A stretch of DNA of 44,181 bases from positions 1-44,181 of IMG/VR virus record IMGVR_UViG_3300021475_000031; one strand, 5' to 3'. This DNA comes from a virus. The position numbers were made by a program, and so were the translations under genes. Of the stretch, positions 1 to 5,626 are shown piece after piece. The stretch's first letter is position 1. Each line of letters begins with the position of its first letter. The notes below the pieces were generated by a model. That model was not told the DNA's origin, made no database searches, and saw nothing but the letters and a program-made list of their open reading frames with translations.

Positions 1-88
1 ATAGGTGGCCATAATGGCCAGTGTCAAGACATTTGTTGAAAACTTTTTATTGCGCCTTGCGCACGTTCAAGCGCAAGATTAGGATGTC

Positions 89-194
89 ATGCTTAAAGAC
101 TTGAAATCAAACGAGAAACAAGCGCGATTTTTCAGCCGTCAAGTTTGAGCTCGAGCTCGCCGATCGCCGGCGCTCTCGCCCCACAGATTTTTAG
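89..194 (+). pseudogene. Deleted remnant of the 84-residue terminal-repeat ORF
   Basis: The ATG at 89 corresponds to 43858 in the right copy, and the first nine codons are identical. After that the sequence diverges, loses about 149 bp and stops at 146-148, giving a 19-residue peptide. The coding remnant can be followed to 194, which aligns with the stop codon at 44112. This copy cannot make the protein encoded at the right end. Function of the parent ORF is unknown. Confidence 0.65.
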
Positions 195-206
195 CCGCAA
201 GCCCAC

Positions 207-446
207 TTAAACGCCGTCACGCGCCAAGCTTGGCCTTTTTCGCGCGCCTCCAAATACATAAGCTCGTAAAGAGCGCAACAAGCGCGCCAAAGTCTCAACA
301 ATCGCCATCACCAAACAAGCTAACCTCAACCCAATCGCCTTCACCCGGCCAGCAATCGCAACGATCGCAACGCGGGTGGAATTGCCAACGCGCCTATATA
401 GCGCGCGCCCAACTAAGCGCCGAGCTCGAGCCGTGCAATGCGCCAC
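207..446 (-). CDS. Doubtful leftward ORF in the left intergenic region
   Basis: This GTG-started 79-residue ORF is basic and contains an alternating hydrophobic/Arg stretch. No family is recognised. It lies downstream of a leftward TATAAT box at 476-481, which is the only argument that it is expressed. It runs through the putative terminator at 223-240 and converges on the terminal-repeat ORF. Codon quality is not convincing. It may equally be non-coding. Confidence 0.2.
   Translation of the reverse strand: MAHCTARARRLVGRALYRRVGNSTRVAIVAIAGRVKAIGLRLACLVMAIVETLARLLRSLRAYVFGGARKRPSLARDGV
223..240 (+). terminator. Possible short terminator after the terminal-repeat ORF
   Basis: The palindrome GCCAAGCTTGGC (223-234) is followed by CTTTTT. 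The same structure is at 44141-44158 in the right copy, about 30 bp after the stop of the 84-residue ORF. The stem is only 4-6 bp, so it is a weak intrinsic terminator candidate. Confidence 0.35.
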
Positions 447-714
447 GATTGCTAGTCATTCCTATGTGTGACGTGATTATAGATCACGTGTTCATGACAC
501 ATAACATATTGATATAATTGATGATTGTTTGATGACATCACAATAGATGTGGACACGATGTGGACAACGGAAGCAAACACGCGTCGCGCAAATTTCAGCC
601 GAAAAAGCTTTTGCCCCCCACTCCCCGCCCTCGACCGGAACCGTCGCCGGGGGCCCCACCCACCTTGCGCCTCCCGGCCCAAGTCACACACCCGTGCCGT
701 AAGTTGAGCGGTGC
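447..714. promoter_or_regulatory. Gene-poor regulatory region with leftward promoter box and paired TGTGGACA sites
   Basis: No convincing gene is visible here. An AT-rich patch at 474-545 contains a leftward TATAAT (476-481, minus strand) overlapping CACGTGATCTATA (478-490 read on the minus strand). The same 13-mer overlaps the -10 of the integrase promoter at 28433-28445. Two TGTGGACA sites at 548-555 and 559-566 are spaced 11 bp apart, the same spacing as pairs around attP. This suggests shared binding proteins at the integrase promoter and this region. The -35 for the leftward box (TTATGT, 17 bp away) is poor. Confidence 0.45.
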
Positions 715-766
715 TTGACATGAGACGGTGAGACTGAAACTGTCTCAAGTGACTCAAGTGTCTCAC
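715..766 (+). promoter_or_regulatory. Rightward promoter/operator cluster ahead of the left gene block
   Basis: TTGACA at 715-720 could be a -35 element, though no good -10 follows at 17 bp. Overlapping it are four half-sites: TGAGAC at 721-726 and 729-734, and GTCTCA at 742-747 and 760-765. The inner pair forms a dyad with a 7-bp centre. CTCAAGTG is also repeated at 744-751 and 753-760. The cluster lies just upstream of the HTH gene at 780, so autoregulation or control by another phage regulator is plausible. Confidence 0.5.
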
Positions 767-779
767 ATCATGTTAGGTT

Positions 780-1070
780 GTGGGATGGCTTTCGCGAGCG
801 GAGTTGGGGCGGCGGGTTGGGCGGTCGAAGTCGATCATGAGCCGGGTCGAGAGGGGGACGGTTCAGGTGACGGTTCGATCGATGTTTGAGTTTAGCCGGG
901 CGCTTGAGATTATGCCCGAGGAGTTATTCGGGCCGGGGCCTGGCCGGGATTGTGACGGGCCGGCGCGGCGGGAGCGGCGGCGGGAGTTTTGGGCGAGGCA
1001 AGAGGAGATTGAGCATGGACAGACCAAATCCGTATCATCCGACGGGGAACGCGATTGCGGACGGGATTAA
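780..1070 (+). CDS. Small XRE-like helix-turn-helix protein
   Basis: The N-terminal half reads as an XRE-type HTH: ELGRRVGRSKSIMSRVERG at about residues 8-26, then a helix with FSRALEI near 38-44. The usual first helix of the fold is short or missing, because an in-frame stop lies just upstream and GTG at 780 is the first usable start. The C-terminal third is Arg/Asp rich and overlaps the next gene by 56 bp, so the true end of the folded part may be near residue 75. It sits directly behind an operator-like cluster, which suggests a local regulator. The cognate site is unknown. Confidence 0.55.
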   Translation: MGWLSRAELGRRVGRSKSIMSRVERGTVQVTVRSMFEFSRALEIMPEELFGPGPGRDCDGPARRERRREFWARQEEIEHGQTKSVSSDGERDCGRD

Positions 1071-1284
1071 GGCTCGGACGGATGCGTTGGTTGATGAATT
1101 GATGCGGGGTGTGGCGTCTGGGGGTCCGTCGACGCATCGGATGGCGGGGCTGGCGATGGAGAAGTATAGGGAGGCTTCGCATTGGGTTGGCCAGGCGTTT
1201 TTGAGCGAGGATTTTCTGGCGGGGGATGCGGGGGGATTGATTGAGGGGGAGCATGAGGAGCGGGACGGGCAGTCGGACCCGTGA
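1015..1284 (+). CDS. Hypothetical protein, 89 residues
   Basis: ATG at 1015 has a good ribosome binding site (GAGGAG, 1000s region just upstream), which decides the start even though the frame is open further left. The product is mostly helical and mildly acidic, with no signal peptide or membrane segment and no motif I recognise. It overlaps the tail of the preceding HTH gene and is followed 24 bp later by the 1309 gene. Position in the left early block suggests a small accessory phage function only. Confidence 0.55.
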   Translation: MDRPNPYHPTGNAIADGIKARTDALVDELMRGVASGGPSTHRMAGLAMEKYREASHWVGQAFLSEDFLAGDAGGLIEGEHEERDGQSDP

Positions 1285-1308
1285 TGGATTGGGGCTCGTA
1301 TTCGGCCT

Positions 1309-1602
1309 ATGAGCAAGAAGCTCACGCAAAATCAGCTGATAATATTGCGCCGGCGTTTGGATGGGCGGGCCAAAACGCCTTTTCTGCCGCGCGCCTTGGT
1401 TGCGGTGATGGGTGTGCTTCCGGGTCCGATCGGCAAGCGTGTGAGGCTGATGCTGTTGGGGTTTATGGTGCGCAGGCTGGCGCGCCAGGGTTATAGCCGG
1501 GAAGATTTCGACGCTCTTCTTGAAGTCGCCACGAAAGCTGACGAGGGGCAAGCCCAAGTCATCGAAACGGCGGAAGTGACGAAGAATTGGCGCATCCACT
1601 GA
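1309..1602 (+). CDS. Hypothetical basic protein, 97 residues
   Basis: The protein starts MSKKLT and is Arg/Lys rich in its first 60 residues, with a hydrophobic patch around residues 30-55 (LPRALVAVMGVLPG, VRLMLLGFMVRRL) that could be an amphipathic or membrane-associated helix. The C-terminal part is acidic. The first 18 coding bases (1310-1327) recur exactly at the start of the next gene (1623-1640), suggesting that the two 5' ends share ancestry. No family is recognised. Confidence 0.5.
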   Translation: MSKKLTQNQLIILRRRLDGRAKTPFLPRALVAVMGVLPGPIGKRVRLMLLGFMVRRLARQGYSREDFDALLEVATKADEGQAQVIETAEVTKNWRIH

Positions 1603-1621
1603 AGGACCGGGAGACGCGGCA

Positions 1622-1903
1622 TTGAGCAAGAAGCTCACGCTTGAGCAACGCGTTGCTCGGCTGGAAAAGTCGCTCAAGCATTTTTCCGACGGGCTTTGGC
1701 GCGTTGCGGATGAAGTCGCCGTGCTCCGCAAGGGCAAGCACAATCCGGCGCGCGAGGTGTTGGAAAGCCGGGTTAACACGCTCGAAAACAAGTTCTTCGC
1801 TTTCCAATGCGGGGCGCAAGCGCAAATGGAGCGCGACCGGGAGGCGATCGCGGAGGCGGAAAGGGGAGCCGTCCGCGAGGGGCTCGGGGCGAGGAAGGCA
1901 TGA
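1622..1903 (+). CDS. Hypothetical coiled-coil protein, 93 residues
   Basis: TTG at 1622 is chosen because the opening MSKKLT and its DNA match the start of the preceding gene. The product is highly charged. Heptad-like stretches (LEQRVARLEKSLKHF and VLESRVNTLENKFF, about residues 7-60) suggest a coiled coil. The stop overlaps the start of the next gene by four bases (1900-1903), so translation is probably coupled. Function is unknown; small coiled-coil proteins of this sort are frequent in phage early regions. Confidence 0.5.
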   Translation: MSKKLTLEQRVARLEKSLKHFSDGLWRVADEVAVLRKGKHNPAREVLESRVNTLENKFFAFQCGAQAQMERDREAIAEAERGAVREGLGARKA

Positions 1904-2349
1904 GCATCGGCCGGCAATTCGGCTTGCATGAGTTGCCGGGCACCGAAGAGCCGGCCCCGCAAGCCAAGCCGCGCACGGTAACGGCTGGCTTCGAAAGCCA
2001 AATTCGCGGCTATATCGACGCGATTTGGCTGAAGATCGCCGAGCTCGAGGGCCGGATCGACGATTTCGAGGGCTGGCGGACCGCGATCGCGCTGGCGCTC
2101 AAAGACGCGACCGGGATTGATCCGAGGAATTCGGCGCGGCCGTTGCTGGTTTCGCCATCGGGTCCGAGCACCACGGGGGACCTGATGGCGAAGGGGGAGG
2201 CGATCGGCGGATCGCCAAATCTTGCCGATCAAAGCAAGCCTCCCCCCAAGCCTTTCTTGAACAACAAACCTCGAGGCGCAAAACCTTGGGAGGCCGAGGG
2301 CGTCTCGAAAGCCACATGGTATCGGCGGCATAAGGAGGCGACGGCGTGA
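1900..2349 (+). CDS. Hypothetical protein with C-terminal HTH-like tail
   Basis: The 149-residue product has an N-terminal region predicted helical (residues 30-70, IWLKIAELEGRIDDFEGW), a Pro/Ser-rich linker, and a C-terminal WEAEGVSKATWYRRHK segment. That segment resembles the recognition helix of resolvase- or transposase-type HTHs that read GVSxxTxYRR. It may bind DNA, but no full domain is visible. It overlaps the neighbouring genes on both sides, indicating one transcription unit. Confidence 0.55.
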   Translation: MSIGRQFGLHELPGTEEPAPQAKPRTVTAGFESQIRGYIDAIWLKIAELEGRIDDFEGWRTAIALALKDATGIDPRNSARPLLVSPSGPSTTGDLMAKGEAIGGSPNLADQSKPPPKPFLNNKPRGAKPWEAEGVSKATWYRRHKEATA

Positions 2350-2825
2350 CCGACGAGCTCGACGCTCTGCTTGAACTCGCCGGCGGCCATGCCCGCGCCG
2401 TGCTTGTCGACATGAAAGACGAGCTCATTCCCACCTTTGTCATGATCGCCGACGGGGAAACCCTGTTCGCGCCTACGCCCTGGCGCGACGAAAAGGACAA
2501 GGCGAAGTACCTCGGCGCGGTGCGCGCCCTCATGAAAGAGCGCGGCGTCACCCGCTACAGCATGGTTTCGGAGGCCTGGACGGCGAAGCAGTCGGAAGGA
2601 TGGAAGCCCGGCATGCCGCAAGGGCCGCTGCCCGGCGATCGCCCAGACTGCAAGGAAGTCGTCATCGCGATCGCCGCCGACAAGGCGACGTCGAAGAGCC
2701 GCACATGGGACATCGTCAGGGGCGAAAGCGGCGCCGTCGTCGATCTACGGCTCGACCCGGCCGATATGAAGGACATAGGCGGCCGGATGGCGGAATTGCT
2801 GCGGCATAAGGGGGCGACGGCGTGA
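2346..2825 (+). CDS. Hypothetical protein, 159 residues
   Basis: GTG at 2346 follows a strong AAGGAGG site (2332-2338). The sequence is soluble, alpha/beta-like, with MKDELIPTFVMIADGETLFAPTPWRDEKDKAKYLGAVRALM split over residues 18-60 and a conserved-looking WTAKQSEGW near 79. No catalytic motif is clear. I have a vague sense that similar proteins occur in alphaproteobacterial podoviruses, but no named function is known to me. Its last codons and the following start are nearly identical to those of the preceding gene junction. Confidence 0.6.
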   Translation: MTDELDALLELAGGHARAVLVDMKDELIPTFVMIADGETLFAPTPWRDEKDKAKYLGAVRALMKERGVTRYSMVSEAWTAKQSEGWKPGMPQGPLPGDRPDCKEVVIAIAADKATSKSRTWDIVRGESGAVVDLRLDPADMKDIGGRMAELLRHKGATA

Positions 2826-3091
2826 CCGCGAACCGAGAAGCGAGAGCGGCGGCGAAACTCGCCAAGCGCTGCTATCCGATCTTTGCCGGCCAGGAGGCGG
2901 AAATTCAGGGCGCGGCGCTCGTCGACCTGGTGGCGCGCCATCTCGCCGGCCATGTCGCGGTCGGCGACGAGGAGGCGACCGCCGCCATGCGCAAAATGCT
3001 GCTCGAGGCGTTCATCATCGCCGTCAAGCAATTGGTGCCGATCGTCGACGCGGCGGATATTCAACCCGAGCTCAGGCGCCGCATGCAATGA
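2822..3091 (+). CDS. Hypothetical helical protein, 89 residues
   Basis: GTG at 2822 overlaps the previous stop in a GTGA arrangement. The small protein is Ala-rich and helical, with alternating hydrophobic residues (ALVDLVARHLAGH, MLLEAFIIAVKQLVPI) and no membrane segment long enough to be certain. Its stop overlaps the ATG of the small-terminase-like gene at 3088. Function is unknown; the tight coupling suggests it is made together with that protein. Confidence 0.55.
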   Translation: MTANREARAAAKLAKRCYPIFAGQEAEIQGAALVDLVARHLAGHVAVGDEEATAAMRKMLLEAFIIAVKQLVPIVDAADIQPELRRRMQ

Positions 3092-3543
3092 GTGACGATT
3101 GGGCGACGCGCACCGCCGATAAGTACATTCCCCGCTTGGGTTGCGACAGCGAGGCGGATATCGCCCGCATGCTGGTGCGCATGCGCGGCAATGTCAGCGA
3201 CGCGGCCGACGAGCTCGGGATCGAAAGCGCCGAGCTCCGTCGCATGATCCAGAAATCCGAAACGCTCGCCGCCGTCATGGCCGAAGTGATGGAAAGAAAC
3301 GTCGACAAGGCGGTCGGGATCATCCGCGACGGCATGGACGAGGAAAGCTACCTCGTCCGCTTCTATGCCGCCAAAGAGTTTTTGCGCACAGAAACCGGGC
3401 GCCGGCGCGGCTTTGGCCAACCGCATCAAACCCAGGTGGTGGAGGGAAGCGGCGGCGGCCGCGCCGTCATCGTGCTCAAATGGCTCGACGATAGTACGCC
3501 AGAGCCCAAGACAATCGAACAAATCGAAGGTCCGCTCAAGTAA
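3088..3543 (+). CDS. Small-terminase-like HTH protein
   Basis: The 151-residue product has an HTH-like stretch (GNVSDAADELGIESAELRRM, about residues 34-53) followed by a helical region with ERNVDKAVGIIRDGM and a basic TGRRRGF. This arrangement is common in small terminase subunits and related DNA-binding phage proteins. It aligns along most of its length with the protein at 40195-40461, so the genome carries two paralogues. TerS normally lies next to TerL; here the large subunit is 4.4 kb away. That keeps the assignment tentative. Confidence 0.5.
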   Translation: MSDDWATRTADKYIPRLGCDSEADIARMLVRMRGNVSDAADELGIESAELRRMIQKSETLAAVMAEVMERNVDKAVGIIRDGMDEESYLVRFYAAKEFLRTETGRRRGFGQPHQTQVVEGSGGGRAVIVLKWLDDSTPEPKTIEQIEGPLK

Positions 3544-3571
3544 AGAGGGAGTAGATCGTGGCAACGTGGTT

Positions 3572-3967
3572 ATGACCGACGAAGAAAAACACGCCATCCT
3601 CGATCAGATCGACGCGCTCGTCCAGGACCTTCGCGAGGACGGTCCCGACGCCGCCGATGGCAAGGTTGTCTGGCCGCCCGACGGGAACATGAGCCACAAG
3701 GACGCCCTCGCGACTTTGTTCGACATCGCGGACTGCGACCTCAGCCTGACCCTCTATGACGACACCGGCAACGTGATGACCAACGAATTGGCGGTCACGT
3801 TCAGCGGCACGCAAGTCTACCCAAACTCACCTGGCATGTACGATCACAAGCCGCTCAAGACATTGATCGAGGAAGAATTGGCGATCTACATCGCCGAGGA
3901 CGCTGAGGATTGGCCGATCTCGCGCTTGCTCAAGCGCTTGTTGCTCGCTTTCGAGGAGCCGGCATGA
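3572..3967 (+). CDS. Hypothetical acidic protein, 131 residues
   Basis: ATG at 3572 is preceded by GAGGGA; a GTG at 3566 is an alternative start. The protein is strongly acidic, with a beta-rich middle (LSLTLYDDTGNVMTNELAVTF near residues 58-78) and an acidic helical end. No family is recognised. It ends the plus-strand left block and is followed by oppositely oriented cargo genes. Acidic small phage proteins can be DNA mimics or host inhibitors, but nothing here proves that. Confidence 0.55.
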   Translation: MTDEEKHAILDQIDALVQDLREDGPDAADGKVVWPPDGNMSHKDALATLFDIADCDLSLTLYDDTGNVMTNELAVTFSGTQVYPNSPGMYDHKPLKTLIEEELAIYIAEDAEDWPISRLLKRLLLAFEEPA

Positions 3968-3982
3968 GGGCGCCGCTGAAAG

Positions 3983-4150
3983 CTACGTGTCGCCGTGCAT
4001 GACGACGCGGACAACGCCCCAAGCGGTGAGAACGGAGGCGGGCGAGAATAGGATCGCCCACGCCCAAAAGTTCCCCGTGAGGCGCCACGCCAGGACCGAA
4101 AACCCGAGCCCGGCGAGGCCATTGAAGAGCGCGGAAACGCCCTTCGACAA
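3983..4150 (-). CDS. Small two-segment membrane protein (TTG start)
   Basis: On the minus strand, directly after the PEP-CTERM gene and in the same frame, lies a 55-codon ORF. Its two hydrophobic stretches (ALFNGLAGLGFSVLAW and FWAWAILFSPASVLTAWGVV) are rich in Trp and Gly, typical of real membrane segments. The only start is TTG at 4150, two codons after the upstream stop, and no clear ribosome site is seen, so expression would depend on coupling or readthrough. Unlike most shadow ORFs it has a convincing protein composition. Function is unknown. Confidence 0.45.
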   Translation of the reverse strand: MSKGVSALFNGLAGLGFSVLAWRLTGNFWAWAILFSPASVLTAWGVVRVVMHGDT

Positions 4151-4153
4151 GGT

Positions 4154-4723
4154 TCAAGCGAGCTCGGCGAGCCGGCGGCCGCGCCGCATGCCGACAAGCC
4201 CGATCAGGCCGAAGCCGGCAACCAGCATCGCCCACGTCGCCGGCTCGGGAACGCTCGAGGCGGTCACCGTGCCGTCGATCGCAATGTGGATCGGCGCCAG
4301 GCCTGAAATCCCCGACACTTCGGCGAAGTAAGCCCCGGCGTTGACAATGTCGGGCCCGAGCTCGGCGCTTTGGCCGCCGAGGAAGTTGCTCAGCGGCGTG
4401 CTGTCGATCACGGCCCCGATCGGTTGGAACGGCGACACCGGGGCGCTCGAGGTAAAGTGGTTGAGCGACAAGAGGCCCCCCGTGATCCGCTGCGATCCGG
4501 TCGCGCTATCCGAGACGGACAAGGTCACCGTCTCCTTGACCGGCAAGGTGAACTCGAAAAACTGCATGAACCCAATGCCCGAGCCGGGCGTGTCCTCGGC
4601 CGGAAGCGCCAGCGATTGGTTGAACACCGCGCCGATGTTCTCGACGGTGATTTGGGTCGCCGCGTAGGCGGGCGCGGCGAAGGCGGCGAGAGCGGCAAGG
4701 GTGGCGAGAGTCAGCTTGTGCAT
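4154..4723 (-). CDS. Secreted PEP-CTERM protein (cargo)
   Basis: The 189-residue product begins with a signal peptide (MHKLTLATLAALAAFAAPAYA, cleavage near residue 21). A beta-rich ectodomain follows, and it ends with a PEPxxWA-type sorting signal: VPEPATWAML at about 158-167, a hydrophobic segment LVAGFGLIGLVGM, and the basic MRRGRR. In bacteria such proteins are exported by Sec, processed at PEP by an exosortase/archaeosortase-type enzyme, and released or attached to exopolysaccharide. No exosortase is encoded here, so the host would have to supply it. A GGGG-type ribosome site lies 7 nt upstream and its own promoter at 4751-4780. This looks like a lysogenic-conversion (moron) gene; the biological role is unknown. 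Confidence 0.85.
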   Translation of the reverse strand: MHKLTLATLAALAAFAAPAYAATQITVENIGAVFNQSLALPAEDTPGSGIGFMQFFEFTLPVKETVTLSVSDSATGSQRITGGLLSLNHFTSSAPVSPFQPIGAVIDSTPLSNFLGGQSAELGPDIVNAGAYFAEVSGISGLAPIHIAIDGTVTASSVPEPATWAMLVAGFGLIGLVGMRRGRRLAELA

Positions 4724-4750
4724 GGCAAAATCCCCAGGTGAGTAAGGCGC

Positions 4751-4780
4751 AATCTACGCACGACGCGATGACGAGGGCAA
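4751..4780 (-). promoter_or_regulatory. Promoter for the PEP-CTERM gene
   Basis: Read on the minus strand, TTGCCC (4775-4780), an 18-bp spacer and TAGATT (4751-4756) form a plausible sigma-70 promoter 28 bp before the start codon. It lies immediately downstream of a hairpin that would stop transcription from the preceding minus-strand gene, giving the cargo gene an autonomous unit. Confidence 0.45.
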
Positions 4781-4786
4781 GACGTG

Positions 4787-4814
4787 AGAAAGGCCCCGCG
4801 AAGGGGCCCTTCAA
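4787..4814 (-). terminator. GC-rich hairpin between two minus-strand genes
   Basis: GGCCCC (4792-4797) and GGGGCC (4803-4808) form a perfect 6-bp stem with a five-base loop, followed on the minus strand by TTTCTC. It lies just past the stop of the Pro/Gly-rich gene. The T tract is short, so termination may be incomplete. Confidence 0.5.
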
Positions 4815-4853
4815 GGTTGCGCCAGGCGCAACGTCGAGTCAAGCGCCAATCAA

Positions 4854-5426
4854 CTATTGCGGCGCGGGGTGCGGCCCTTGCGCGACCGCGACTTTCCAAG
4901 CCTGCTCGTCGGGCTTCCAAACCGCGACCACGATTTGGTCGGCGATATCAGCCGGCGGCGGCGGGAGCTCCTCGCCGGCCGGCGGAACCCAAGGCTGCGC
5001 CGGGCCAAGATCGCCGAGCTCGGGAATGCCAAAGCCAGGATCGACCGGGCGCCCAGGCCGCACCGGGCCCGTGCTCGGATATTCGGGGTTCCAAGAGCCG
5101 GGCGGGCGGTTGCCGACATGCGGCGGGCGCCCTTCCCAACCATAGCCAGGGTCGACCGGCCGGCCAGGCCGCACCGGCCCTTGGCTCGGATAGTCTGGAG
5201 GGCTCCACGAGCCAGGCGGCCGATTGCCGACATGCGGCGGGCGGCCGGGCAAGCCCTGGTCGGGGTAGGGCGGATCAGTTTCGGGGCCGCCGGGCAAACC
5301 CTGGTCGGGATAGCCGCCGCCGCCGGGGCGGCCGGGCCAGGGCAAGCCCTGGCCGGGCCAGGGCAAGCCCTGATCGGGTCGGCCGCCGCCTAGCGGGATA
5401 ATCACAGCATAAAACGGTTCTGGCAT
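4854..5426 (-). CDS. Pro/Gly-rich repeat protein
   Basis: ATG at 5426 follows AGGAG by 8 nt. The 190-residue protein opens MPEPFYAVIIPLGGG and continues with PDQGLP/WPGQGLP repeats. It then carries two copies of a roughly 40-residue unit containing GRPPHVGNRPPGSW and GPVRPGRPVDPG, and ends in a more ordinary domain (ADQIVVAVWKPDEQAWKVAVAQ). The repeats are also visible as DNA direct repeats. Similar Pro/Gly-rich proteins seem common near structural genes of Rhizobiales podoviruses (recollection, not checked). A virion or adhesion role is a guess. Confidence 0.6.
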   Translation of the reverse strand: MPEPFYAVIIPLGGGRPDQGLPWPGQGLPWPGRPGGGGYPDQGLPGGPETDPPYPDQGLPGRPPHVGNRPPGSWSPPDYPSQGPVRPGRPVDPGYGWEGRPPHVGNRPPGSWNPEYPSTGPVRPGRPVDPGFGIPELGDLGPAQPWVPPAGEELPPPPADIADQIVVAVWKPDEQAWKVAVAQGPHPAPQ

Positions 5427-5507
5427 GGTGCGCTCCTGCGAAAGGCCTTTCGGGAAGGCGGAATGAGCCTCGCACGTGGCCACGACGCGAACAAGACATC
5501 GTCACAA

Positions 5508-5536
5508 TTGATCTTTGAATTATTTGAGGCTCTAAT
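5508..5536 (+). promoter_or_regulatory. Candidate late (structural operon) promoter
   Basis: TTGATC (5508-5513), a 17-bp spacer and TCTAAT (5531-5536) lie in the only sizeable gap before the portal gene. Every downstream gene to 27392 except one insertion is on this strand, so this is the natural late promoter candidate. Confidence 0.5.
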
Positions 5537-5541
5537 CAGCC

Positions 5542-5566
5542 GGCCTTCAAGTGGCGCATGAAGGCC
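5542..5566 (+). promoter_or_regulatory. Leader hairpin upstream of the portal gene
   Basis: GGCCTTCA (5542-5549) and TGAAGGCC (5559-5566) form a perfect 8-bp stem with a nine-base loop, six bases after the predicted -10 box. It would lie at the very 5' end of the late mRNA and could be an antitermination or mRNA-stabilising element, or an operator. No T tract follows. Confidence 0.45.
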
Positions 5567-5626
5567 TGTTCGTCGATTGTTCCTGATTTGGTCGGGGGTC
5601 ACCGCCGAAAGTGAGGGCGGAAGTCA

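Larger units (their letters stand above)
1..263. repeat. Left copy of terminal direct repeat, internally deleted
   Basis: This stretch matches 43770-44181 but is 149 bp shorter. Positions 1-114 equal 43770-43883 exactly and 160-263 equal 44078-44181 exactly. Between them the two copies differ by substitutions around a deletion that removes most of a small ORF. The repeat shows that the contig closes into a circle or has terminal redundancy. The inner differences mean it is not a simple duplicated read overlap. It could reflect two strain variants joined by the assembler, or two real diverged copies. Confidence 0.9.

Noticed and set aside
230-517. Plus-strand ORF of 95 codons in the left region
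   Set aside because: It runs through a repeat, an AT-rich promoter patch and low-complexity Ser/Pro/Gln text, has no ribosome site and resembles non-coding DNA.
452-766. Minus-strand ORF of 104 codons in the left region
   Set aside because: It covers the operator cluster and the AT-rich region and contains no protein-like features.
910-2331. Long minus-strand ORF of 473 codons across the left gene block
   Set aside because: It lies antisense to a chain of tightly overlapping plus-strand genes with good ribosome sites. Its product is Arg/Pro/Ser-rich text without domains, as expected for a shadow frame in GC-rich DNA.
4154-5426. An IS element or transposon carrying the cargo genes
   Set aside because: No transposase, terminal inverted repeats or target duplications are visible at the edges of the island.
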